Shown here in pieces: positions 52,916 to 64,000 of a DNA stretch of 64,000 nt. Both the position numbers and the translations under genes were made by a program. The stretch's first letter is position 1. Each line of letters starts with the position of its first letter. Origin of the DNA: Begonia masoniana (Eukaryota > Streptophyta > Magnoliopsida > Cucurbitales > Begoniaceae); contig CM039508.1 in the NCBI GenBank assembly GCA_022432975.1, positions 29,453,008 to 29,517,007 of the forward strand, written 5' to 3'. The notes below the pieces were generated by a model. The model worked only from the letters and a program-made list of their open reading frames with translations. It had not been told where the DNA came from and made no database searches.

Positions 52916-55900
52916 GGGGTGCAACACGAGGACTTCCCAAGTGGTCACCCAACTTAGAACTACTCTCGCCGAAGCACTTTTAACTTCGGAGTTCTGATGG
53001 GATCCGGTGCATTAGTGCTCGTATGGTCGCACCCAACAATCTTCGTCCTCCAATTCATTTTGTCCAATGATCAGCGAGATCGCCTTCCACTCCGAATCGA
53101 CCGCGACACGCATGCAAAAGTGCCATTCTCGGGCCCGAACGTCGCAATTTGCCCAAATTTTCAATAGTCAGCGCCGTTGGCCTGCCTCAGCTGTCCTGCG
53201 CCGATCTTCGTCGCCCCGGATATGGAAAAAAGTACTCGGTCGAAAAAAGAGGTGCAACACGAGGACTCCAAGTGGTCACCCAACTTAGTACTACTCTCGC
53301 CGAAGCACTTTTAACTTCGAAGTTCTGATGGATCCGGTGCATTAGTGCTCGTATGGTTCGCACCCCAACAATATTCGTCCGCCAATTCATCTTTGTCGAT
53401 GCCCGCGAGATACGCCTTCCACTCCGAATCGACCACGCCACGCATGCAAAGTTGCACTTCTCGGCCCCGAACGTCGCAATTTGCCCCAAATTTTCAATAG
53501 TCAGCGTCGTTGCCCTGCCTCAGCTGTCCTGCGCCGATCTTCGTCTGCCCTGATATTGGAAAAAGTACTCGGTCGAAAAAGGGTGCAACACGAGGACTTC
53601 CCAAGTGGTCACCAACTTAGATACTACTCTCGCCGAAGCACTTTTAACTTCGGAGCTTCTGATGGGATCCGGTGCATTAGTGCTCGTATGGTCGCACCCA
53701 ACAATCTTCGTCGCCAATTCTTTTGTCCATTGATCAGCGAGATCGCCTTCCACTCCGAATCGACCCCGACACGCATGTAAAAGTGCGATTCTCGAGGCCC
53801 AAACGTCCCAATTTGCCCAAATTTTCAATAGTCAGTGTCGTTGGCCTGCCTCAGCTATCCTGCGCCGATCTTCATCGCCCCTGATATGGAAAAAAGTACT
53901 CGGTCGAAAAAAGGGGTGCAACACGAGGACTTCCCAAGTGGTCACCCAACTTAGTACTACTCTCGCCGAAGCACTTTTAACTTCGGAGTTCTGATGGGAT
54001 CCGGTGCATTAGTGCTCGTATGGTCGCACCCAACAATCTTCGTCCGCCAATTCATTTTGTCCAATGATCAGCGAGATCGCCTTCCACTCCGAATCGACCG
54101 CGACACGCATGCAAAAGTGCCATTCTCGGGCCCGAACGTCGCAATTTGCCCAAATTTTCAATAGTCAGCGCCGTTGGCCTTCCTCAGCTGTCCTGCGTCG
54201 ATCTTCGTCGCCCCTGATATGGAAAAAAGTACTCGGTCGAAAAAAGGGGTGCAACACGAGGACTTCCCAAGTGGTCACCCAACTTAGAACTACTCTCGCC
54301 GAAGCACTTTTAACTTCGGAATTCTGATAGGATCCGGTGCATTAGTGCTCCTATGGTCGCACCCAACAATCTTCGTCCGCCAATTTATTTTGTCCAATGA
54401 TCAGCGAGATCGCCTTCCACTCCGAATCGATCACGACACACATGCAAAAGTGCCATTGTCGGGCACCGAACGTCGCAATTTGCCCAAATTTTCAATAGTC
54501 AGCGCCGTTGGCCTTCCTCAGCTGTCCTGCGCCGATCTTCGTCGCCCCTGATTTGGAAAAAAGTACTCGGTCGAAAAAAGGGGTGCAACAAGAGGACTTC
54601 CCAAGTGGTCACCCAACTTAGAACTACTCTCGCCGAAGCACTTTTAACTTCGGAGTTCTGATGGGATCCGGTGCATTAGTGCTCGTATGGTCGCACCCAA
54701 CAATCTTTGTCCGCCAATTCATTTTGTCCGATGCCCAGCGAGATCACCTTCCACTCTGAATCAACCACGACACGCATGCAAAAGTGCCATTCTCGGGCCC
54801 CGAACGTCGCAATTTGCCCAAATTTTCAATAGTCAGCGCCGTTGGCCTGCCTCAGCTGTCCTAAGCCGATCTTCGTCGCCCCGGATATGGAAAAAGGTAC
54901 TCGGTCGAAAAAAGGGGTGCAACACGAGGACTTCCCAAGTGGTCACCAACTTAGTACTACTCTCGCCGAAGCACTTTTAACTTCGAAGTTCTGATGGGAT
55001 CCGGTGCATTAGTGCTCGTATGGTCGCACCCAACAATATTCGTCCGCCAATTCACCTTGTCCGATGCCCAGCGAGATCACCTTCCACTCCGAATCGACCA
55101 CGACACGCATGCAAAAGTGCCATTCTCAGTCCCAGAACGTCGCAATTTGCCCAAATTTTCAATAGTCAGCGCCGTTGGCCTTCCTCAGCTGTCCTGCGTC
55201 GATCTTCGTCGCCCCGGATATGGAAAAAAGTACTCGGTCGAAAAAAGGGGTGCAACACGAGGACTTCCCAAGTGGTCACCCAACTTAGAACTACTCTCGC
55301 CGAAGCACTTTTAACTTCGGAGTTCTGATAGGATCCGGTGCATTAGTGCTCGTATGGTCGCACCCAACAATCTTCGTCCGCCAATTCATTTTGTCCAATG
55401 ATCAGCGAGATCGCCTTCCACTCCGAATCGATCACGACACACATGCAAAAGTGCCATTGTCGGGCCCCGAACGTTGCAATTTGCCCTAATTTTCAATAGT
55501 CAGCGCCGTTGGCCTTCCTCAGCTGTCCTGCGTCGATCTTCGTCGCCCCTAATATGGAAAAAAGTACTCGGTCGAAAAAAGGGGTGCAACACGAGGACTT
55601 CCCAAGTGGTCACCCAACTTAGTACTACTCTCGCCGAAGCACTTTTAACTTCGGAGTTCTGATGGATCCGGTGCATTAGTGCTCCTATGGTCGCACCCAA
55701 CAATCTTCGTCCGCCAATTTATTTTGTCCAATGATCAGCGAGATCGCCTTCCACTCCGAATCGATCACGACACGCATGCAAAAGTGCCATTGTCGGGCAC
55801 CGAACGTCGCAATTTGCCCAAATTTTCAATAGTCAGCGCCGTTGGCCTGCCTCAGCTGTCCTGCGCCGATCTTCGTCGCCCCTAATATGGAAAAAAGTAC

Positions 55901-56747
55901 TCGGTCGAAAAAGGGGGTGCAACACGAGGACTTCCCATGTGGTCACCCAACTTAGTACTACTCTCGCCGAAGCACTTTTAACTTCGGAGTTCTGATGGGA
56001 TCCGGTGCATTAGTGCTCGTATGGTCGCACCCAACAATCTTCGTCGCCCCTGATATGGAAAAAAGTACTCGGTCGAAAAAAGGGGTGCAACACGAGGACT
56101 TCCCAAGTGGTCACCCAACTTAGTACTACTCTCGCCGAAGCACTTTTAACTTCGGAGTTCTGATGGATCCGGTGCATTAGTGCTCGTATGGTCGCACCCA
56201 ACAATCTTCGTCCGCCAATTCATTTTGTCCGATGCTCAGCGAGATCGCCTTCCACTCCGAATCGATCACGACACGCATGCAAAAGTACCATTGTCGGGCC
56301 CCGAACATCGCAATTTCTCAAATTTTACATAGTCAGCGCCGTTGGCCTTCCTCAGCTGTCCTGCGCCGATCTTCGTCGCCCCTGATATGGAAAAAAGTAC
56401 TCGGTCGAAAAAAGGGGTGCAACACGAGGACTTCCCAAGTGGTCACCCAACTTAGTACTACTCTCGCCGAAGCACTTTTAACTTCGGAGTTCTGATGGGA
56501 TCCGGTGCATTAGTGCTCGTATGGTCGCACCCAACAATCTTCGTCCGCCAATTCATTTTGTCCGATGCCCAGCGAGATCGCCTTCCACTCCGAATCGACC
56601 ACGACACGCATGCAAAAGTGCCATTCTCGGGCCCCGAACGTCGCAATTTGCCCAAATTTTCAATAGTCAGCGCCGTTGGCCTGCCTCAGCTTTACTAAGC
56701 CGATCTTCGTCGCCCCGGATATGGAAAAAGGTACTCGGTCGAAAAAA

Positions 56748-56765
56748 GAGGTGCAACACGAGGAC
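56748..56765 (-). pseudogene. 5S gene remnant, 18 nt
   Basis: Only the 3' end of the gene remains (GAGGTGCAACACGAGGAC on the plus strand). It is fused directly to mid-spacer sequence ATCCCCTTCCACTCC, so about 100 bp of gene and the following half spacer are lost. A short shared GAC/TTCC-like context may have guided the deletion. Confidence 0.88.
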
Positions 56766-58105
56766 ATCCCCTTCCACTCCGAATCGATCACGACACGCAT
56801 GCAAAAGTGCCACTCTCGGGCCCCGAACGTCGCAATTTGCCCAAATTTTCAGTAGTCAGCGCCGTTGGCCTTCCTCAGCTGTCCTGCGTCGATCTTCGTC
56901 GCCCCTGATATGGAAAAAAGTACTCGGTCGAAAAAAGGGGTGCAACACGAGGACTTCCCAAGTGGTCACCCAACTTAGTACTACTCTCGCCGAAGCACTT
57001 TTAACTTCGGAGTTCTGATGGGATCCGGTGCATTAGTGCTCGTATGGTCGCACCCAACAATCTTCGTCCGCCAATTCATTTTGTCCAATGATCAGCGAGA
57101 TCGCCTTCCACTCCGAATCGACCGCGACACGCATGCAAAAGTGCCATTCTCGGGCCCCGAACGTCGCAATTTGCCCAAATTTTCAATAGTCAGCGCCGTT
57201 GGCCTGCCTCAGCTGTACTGCGCCGATCTTCGTCGCCCCGGATATGGAAAAAGGTACTCGGTCGAAAAAAGAGGTGCAACACGAGGACTTCCCAAGTGGT
57301 CACCCAACTTAGTACTACTCTCGCCGAAGCACTTTTAACTTCGGAGTTCTGATGGGATCCGGTGCATTAGTGCTCGTATGGTCGCACCCAACAATCTTCG
57401 TCCGCCAATTTATTTTGTCCAATGATCAGCGAGATCGCCTTCCACTCCGAATCGATCACGACACGCATGCAAAAGTGCCATTGTCGGGCCCCGAACATCG
57501 CAATTTGCCCAATTTTCGATAGTCAGCGCCGTTGGCCTTCCTCAGCTTTCCTGCGTCGATCTTCGTCGCCCCTGATATGGAAAAAAGTACTCGGTCAAAA
57601 AAAGGGGTGCAACACGAGGACTTCCCAAGTGGTCACCCAACTTAGAACTACTCTCGCCGAAGCACTTTTAACTTCGGAGTTCTGATGGGATCCGGTGCAT
57701 TAGTGCTCGTATGGTCGCACCCAACAATCTTCGTCGCCCCTAATATGGAAAAAAGTACTCGGTCGAAAAAAGGGGTGCAACACGAGGACTTCCCAAGTGG
57801 TCACCCAACTTAGTACTACTCTCGCCGAAGCACTTTTAACTTCGGAGTTCTGATGGGATCCGGTGCATTAGTGCTCGTATGGTCGCACCCAACAATCTTT
57901 GTCCGCCAATTCATTTTGTCCAATGATCAGCGAGATCGCCTTCCACTCCGAATCGACCGCGACACGCATGCAAAAGTGCCATTCTCGGGCCCCGAACGTC
58001 GCAATTTGCCCAAATTTTCCATAGTCAGCGCCGTTGGCCTTCCTCAGCTGTCCTGCGCCGATCTTCGTCGCCCCTGATATGGAAAAAAGTACTCGGTCGA
58101 AAAAA

Positions 58106-59784
<1,679 letters not shown>

Positions 59785-62390
59785 CTATATTTTTCTTTTA
59801 AATCATAACTTAGTTCAAGACATCACACGTGATTCATTAGGCATCGCCCAGCAACGAAATACATTACACATCTGCGGGCGGACACGGGCATTTCACGCGT
59901 CTAATTAAAACATCGCCCGATCACTAAACGACAAAACATTACTTATATCATCCGGTAAAGAAAACACCTACATCGCCCGGTCACTAAACGACAAAACATT
60001 ACTTATATCATCCGGTAAAGAAAACACCTAAATCGCCCGGTCACTAAACGACAAAACATTACTTATATCATCCGGTAAAGAAAACACCTACATCACCTGG
60101 TCACTAAACGACAAAACATTACTTATATCATCCGGTAAAGAAAACACCTACATCACCTGGTCACTAAACGACAAAACATTACTTATATCATCCGGTAAAG
60201 AAAACACCTACATCACCTGGTCACTAAACGACAAAACATTACTTATATCATCCGGTAAAGAAAACACCTACATCACCTGGTCACTAAACGACAAAACATT
60301 ACTTATATCATCCGGTAAAGAAAACACCTACATCACCTGGTCACTAAACGACAAAACATTACTTATATCATCCGGTAAAGAAAACACCTACATCACCTGG
60401 TCACTAAACGACAAAACATTACTTATATCATCCGGTAAAGAAAACACCTACATCACCTGGTCACTAAACGACAAAACATTACTTATATCATCCGGTAAAG
60501 AAAACACCTACATCACCTGGTCACTAAACGACAAAACATTACTTATATCATCCGGTAAAGAAAACACCTACATCACCTGGTCACTAAACGACAAAACATT
60601 ACTTATATCATCCGGTAAAGAAAACACCTACATCACCTGGTCACTAAACGACAAAACATTACTTATATCATCCGGTAAAGAAAACACCTACATCACCTGG
60701 TCACTAAACGACAAAACATTACTTATATCATCCGGTAAAGAAAACACCTACATCACCTGGTCACTAAACGACAAAACATTACTTATATCATCCGGTAAAG
60801 AAAACACCTACATCACCTGGTCACTAAACGACAAAACATTACTTATATCATCCGGTAAAGAAAACACCTACATCACCTGGTCACTAAACGACAAAACATT
60901 ACTTATATCATCCGGTAAAGAAAACACCTACATCACCTGGTCACTAAACGACAAAACATTACTTATATCATCCGGTAAAGAAAACACCTACATCACCTGG
61001 TCACTAAACGACAAAACATTACTTATATCATCCGGTAAAGAAAACACCTACATCACCTGGTCACTAAACGACAAAACATTACTTATATCATCCGGTAAAG
61101 AAAACACCTACATCACCTGGTCACTAAACGACAAAACATTACTTATATCATCCGGTAAAGAAAACAGCTCTTGATCATTTATCATTCTTGTTTCTGTTCA
61201 TCGTTTTCATCATATGGATTAAGGGAGGATTTGTGCCGTAAAAGGGGGGTTGACAGTGATTTTGATCATATTCCCTTTCAGGTCGTTTTCATGGTCCTTC
61301 TTTGGACTGTGGCATACGTCAACCCCCCCAACCCTCACTTAATCATGTTGTATGGGATCGTTTTCATATTCATTCTCATATCTTGTTCATGGGGAAAACA
61401 TGCTCATAAATCATTTTCATATGCTTGAGGAGTAAATCATGATGCATGACATGAATGTTCTTAAATCATCAGACTATGGAATTTATCATACTAGACAGTT
61501 GACTTCATAGACTCTAACAAAACATCACATAACATAGTTCTCAAACATCCGTGAATCATCCAAGTACAAACCATCTTACTAACTCAAAACAAACATCAAC
61601 ATAAGTAACAGACAATAGCTTAAATAACTTCTAATCATCGTATCGGTTTCTACCTATCATTCTTATGATGTAGGGCTCTAATGGCCAGGAATCCTACACA
61701 TTCACTTACCTGGTTTCCTTAGCAACTTGAGCTCCTTTTCTTCAGACTTCTTCACCTAAAACATTACATTGTAGTAGTTAAAATAAAAATCCTAATAGTC
61801 CTAATCACAAATCATCCTAGAATCTAATAACTAAAGTCATTCCCGAATCCCTTAGTCTAGTTCTCTGTGCAGTCTGAAATCCAAACCAAAATAGCTAGGT
61901 TCAACTAACGATTAATCAGGGTCGGTTATATTAAATGTCCAGAATCGATTCAGAAATGCCATTACCAGACACCGATAAAAATGTTCCTATTATCCGGCCA
62001 TTGAAGAATCTTGAAACATTGGGTTCTAGTTGAAAACAGATTTCCAAACAACTACACGACAACTACATTGACTAAATCTTACCTTGAATGCAGGTTATCG
62101 TAGTGGAGGCTTGAGAAATCGATCGCCAAAGAGGGAATCGCCGGCAGAGAAAAAGCTTTGGAAGCACGGGAGTCGCCGAGAGAGAATGTCGGCTACAGTG
62201 GGGTTTAAATGAGGTTTAAGGTTTCCATTTTCTATTTATATTAATAAGATCCTTCCTAATTACCATTTTGCCACCCCAAAATTAGAAATCAAATAAACTT
62301 TGGCATTAAAATTAAATTCAAGTATTAATAATAAAGGTGACAGTTAATTCCGTTAAGAAAATCACCTGGCTGAGATTGTCGGGTGTTACA
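59785..62390 (-). repeat. Tekay-type gypsy 3' LTR, far end missing
   Basis: The LTR starts on the minus strand with TGTAACACCC (plus 62381-62390) directly after the polypurine tract. It contains a CAGGTAAG phrase near 61710, the 60-bp array and AT-rich non-coding sequence. A matching LTR end is not seen before the poly-T tract, so the 3' end of the LTR is absent or masked. The short plus-strand open frame at 61171-61428 has no recognisable family and lies inside the LTR. Confidence 0.7.
59911..61166. repeat. 60-bp tandem repeat, about 21 copies
   Basis: The unit (about CATCACCTGGTCACTAAACG, then ACAAAACATTACTTATATC, ATCCGGTAAAGAAAACACCTA) has a period of exactly 60. The three leftmost copies read CATCGCCCGA, CATCGCCCGG and AATCGCCCGG at their start. 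The remaining copies read CATCACCTGG and look identical. The array lies within the gypsy LTR. There are no spacers, so it is not a CRISPR. Confidence 0.95.
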
Positions 62391-62407
62391 TCCACCCCTC
62401 CTTAAAC
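62391..62407 (-). promoter_or_regulatory. Gypsy polypurine tract
   Basis: On the minus strand the sequence GTTTAAGGAGGGGTGGA lies between the pol stop codon and the LTR start TGTAACACCC. A purine-rich run at exactly this place primes plus-strand DNA synthesis in LTR elements. Confidence 0.8.
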
Positions 62408-62431
62408 AAAATTTTTGTCCCCGAAAATTGA

Positions 62432-63168
62432 TCAAGTAAAGAGTTCTGGATACTTGTCCAACATGTCTTGCTGTCGCTCCCAAGTGCCTTCTTCAATACC
62501 ATGATTCATCCATAAGACTTTCACCAGTGGAATTTCTCTATTTCGAAGAGTCTTTACCGCAGATTCCATGATCCTTACTGGTTTCTCTTCATACTCTAGG
62601 GTCGGCTCAATATCGATTCCAGTTGGTTCAACAACATGTGTTGGATCACGTATGCATTTCCTTAACATTGACACATGGAAGACATTATGTACCTTTTCCA
62701 GTGATGGAGGCAATTGCAGTTTGTAAGCTGTACTGCCAATCCTAGCTAAGATGGGGAATGGTCCAATAAATCGCGGATTAAGCTTTCCCTTCTTACCAAA
62801 TCTCAAAATTCCCTTAAAGGGTGAAATCTTTAAGAAAACTTCATCTCCCACAGCAAACTCAAGGTCTCTCCTTCTTTGGTCTGCATAACTCTTCTGTCGG
62901 CTTTGTGCAGTCATCATTCTCCTCCTAATAATTGCAATCTTATCTGATATCTGCTGTAAAATTTCGGGTCCAAGGAGTTTTGCTGCACAAACTTCATCCC
63001 AGTATAAGGGTGATCTACATTTCCTACCATACAACGCCTCGTAGGGTGCTATACCGATAGTGGATTGGTAACTATTGTTGTAGGAGAATTCAATTAAGGG
63101 CAAATGTCGACTCCAATATGTCTGGAAATCTAGCACACATGCTCTCAACATATCCTCGAATATCTGAA
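62432..63168 (-). pseudogene. Gypsy integrase C-terminus with GPY/F and chromodomain
   Basis: This is the continuation of the same polyprotein in the other frame. Residues counted from the Met at 63151: FSYNNSYQSTIGIAPYEAL and YGRKCRSPLYWDE near the start, a GPY/F module around 124-161 (RFIGPFPILARIG, VHNVFHVSMLRK) and a chromodomain at about 187-238 (YEEKPVRIMESAVKTLRNRE, KVLWMNHGIEEGTWE). In chromoviruses the chromodomain guides insertion to particular chromatin. No stop interrupts this part, so the decay in integrase looks recent. Confidence 0.92.
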
Positions 63169-64000
63169 TTGTCCATCGGTTTGTGGGTGAAAAGCAGTGC
63201 TGAAAGATAACTTCGATCCTAATGTGCTCTGAAGACTATGCCAAAATCTTGAGGTGAACTTGGGATCACGGTCAGAGACTATAGATATCGGAATCCCATC
63301 CAGTCTGATAATTTCCTGAACATACAGATCAGCAAGCTGGTCCATCGTGTATGTTGTCCTCACGGGTAGGAAGTGAGCTGACTTCGTCAATCTGTCAACC
63401 ACAACCCAGATGCTGTCATGACCTTTAGTTGTCTTAGGTAGTCCAACAACAAAATCCATGACAATATTTTCCCATTTCCATTCGGGGATCGGTAAGGGTT
63501 GAAGGGTACCTCCTGGGCGTTGGTGCTCCGCTTTAACGTGTTGGCATGCAAGACATGACTCCACATACTTGGCAACATCCCTCTTCATATTTGGCCACCA
63601 ATAATGTAACCTTAAATCCCGATACATCTTGGTGTTACCAGGGTGTATAGAGAAAGAAGATGAGTGAGCCTCAGCCAAGATCAACTCACGCAATTCCTTA
63701 TCACTAGGAATGTACCATCGATTCCTAAACTTCAGAATACCATCATTGGAGAGACTAAAATCAGAGGAGGCGTCCTTTAACTTACTCGTCATACTATTAT
63801 TCTCCTTTGAATTCTTTTGTTGTGCCTTTTTGATCTTATCCAAAATAGTTGGTCGAATGGTTAAATCAGCAAGTAAAGTTGACAACTCAGGAACTATTTC
63901 CAACTCGAACTTTTGAACTTCCTTCCATAATGGTACAGACATGGTTGATACAGCGGGCTGCATTGTCTCAGACATCCTGCTTAAAGCATCGGCTACAGCA
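63145..64000 (-). pseudogene. Gypsy RNase H end and integrase core, broken
   Basis: The frame is open from the window edge to a stop at 63145. After the RNase H end, the integrase zinc domain shows the HHCC ligands in LAEAHSSSFSIHPG and CLAC (counting from the Met at 63975: H104, H111, C141, C144). The core shows IVMDFVVGLP (D174) and SDRDPKF (D235), then FHPQTDGQ. Directly after this Gln (about 63169) the frame shifts, and the short segment with the catalytic Glu, expected about 35 residues after D235, is missing. The deletion is 1 modulo 3 in length, probably about 13 nt. The Met at 63975 is internal to the polyprotein, not a start. Confidence 0.9.

Larger units (their letters stand above)
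52084..58105 (-). rRNA. 5S genes, array C right sub-block (18 copies plus remnant)
   Basis: Gene left ends: 52084, 52417, 52916, 53249, 53581, 53913, 54246, 54580, 54914, 55247, 55581, 55914, 56082, 56414, 56748 (remnant), 56937, 57271, 57604, 57772. The spacer subtype with TGTCCAATGATCAGCG is common here. Six genes (52417, 52916, 54246, 54580, 55247, 57604) share CTTAGAACTACTC, an A-to-T change in the intermediate element. Short spacers follow 55914 and 57604. Confidence 0.9.
62408..64000 (-). mobile_element. Ty3/gypsy Tekay chromovirus, 3' part of internal region
   Basis: The minus-strand internal region enters at the right window edge in the end of RNase H (AVADALSRM near 63980), continues with integrase and chromodomain, and stops at 62432. 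RNase H before integrase and a chromodomain after it define a chromovirus; the chromodomain wording suggests Tekay. Gag, protease and reverse transcriptase should lie beyond 64000. One frameshifting deletion in integrase is visible. Confidence 0.92.

Noticed and set aside
12765..58077. Hundreds of 60-170-codon frames on both strands (MGSGALVLVW, MVAPNNLRPP, MGELRRSGPE types)
   Set aside because: They recur once per 5S unit in gene and spacer, are destroyed by single indels, and sit over an rRNA gene. They are shadows of the 5S repeat.
59911..61166. Possible CRISPR array
   Set aside because: The 60-bp units are directly adjacent with no variable spacers, and the context is a plant LTR.
61171..61428. 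85-codon plus-strand frame with hydrophobic stretches
   Set aside because: It lies within the gypsy LTR, opposite to the element, with no recognisable domain. Its hydrophobicity reflects T-rich sequence.

Overview
The window is nuclear DNA of a flowering plant. The evidence is a large tandem 5S ribosomal DNA locus of plant type, a Ty1/copia polyprotein followed by an env-like reading frame, and a Ty3/gypsy chromovirus of Tekay type with a C-terminal chromodomain. I see no intact cellular protein-coding gene. Long reading frames inside the homopolymers, the TAA tract and the tandem arrays are by-products of repetition. The species cannot be named from this sequence.

Layout, left to right. 1-559: remnant of a copia gag and TE-like sequence. 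560-2347: uninterrupted poly-A. 2348-7320: probable LTR sequence containing a 3.7-kb array of four interleaved 15/16-bp modules (2576-6300). 7321-9336: pure (TAA)n. 9435-17543: decayed copia element on the minus strand (gag, protease, integrase, reverse transcriptase, RNase H, then an env-like frame), with a 1.5-kb block of 5S rDNA (12631-14126) lodged in its reverse transcriptase. 17544-18863: unassigned sequence with a duplicated 205-bp promoter-like segment. 18864-40440: main 5S array. 40441-42223: foreign segment with about 100 copies of a 13-mer. 42224-58194: second part of the 5S array. 58195-59784: uninterrupted poly-T that begins inside a 5S gene. 59785-62390: LTR of a gypsy element containing a 60-bp tandem array. 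62391-64000: that element's polypurine tract and pol 3' end on the minus strand, running off the window.

I count 123 5S gene copies, all on the minus strand: 119 full-length or nearly so, three truncated at array edges and one 18-nt remnant. The usual unit is 333-334 bp (119-bp gene plus a spacer of about 214 bp). The gene differs from the canonical angiosperm 5S as I remember it at about nine sites. Six of these form three compensatory base-pair changes, which suggests a functional but divergent 5S family. A 9-bp direct repeat flanking most of the spacer has generated eight short units with a 49-bp spacer and one reciprocal spacer duplication without a gene.

Several tracts (poly-A, poly-T, TAA, the 13-mer) are perfectly pure over 1.3-2 kb, and some 5S units carry dense single-base indels. 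Assembly or consensus error must therefore be considered for those stretches.
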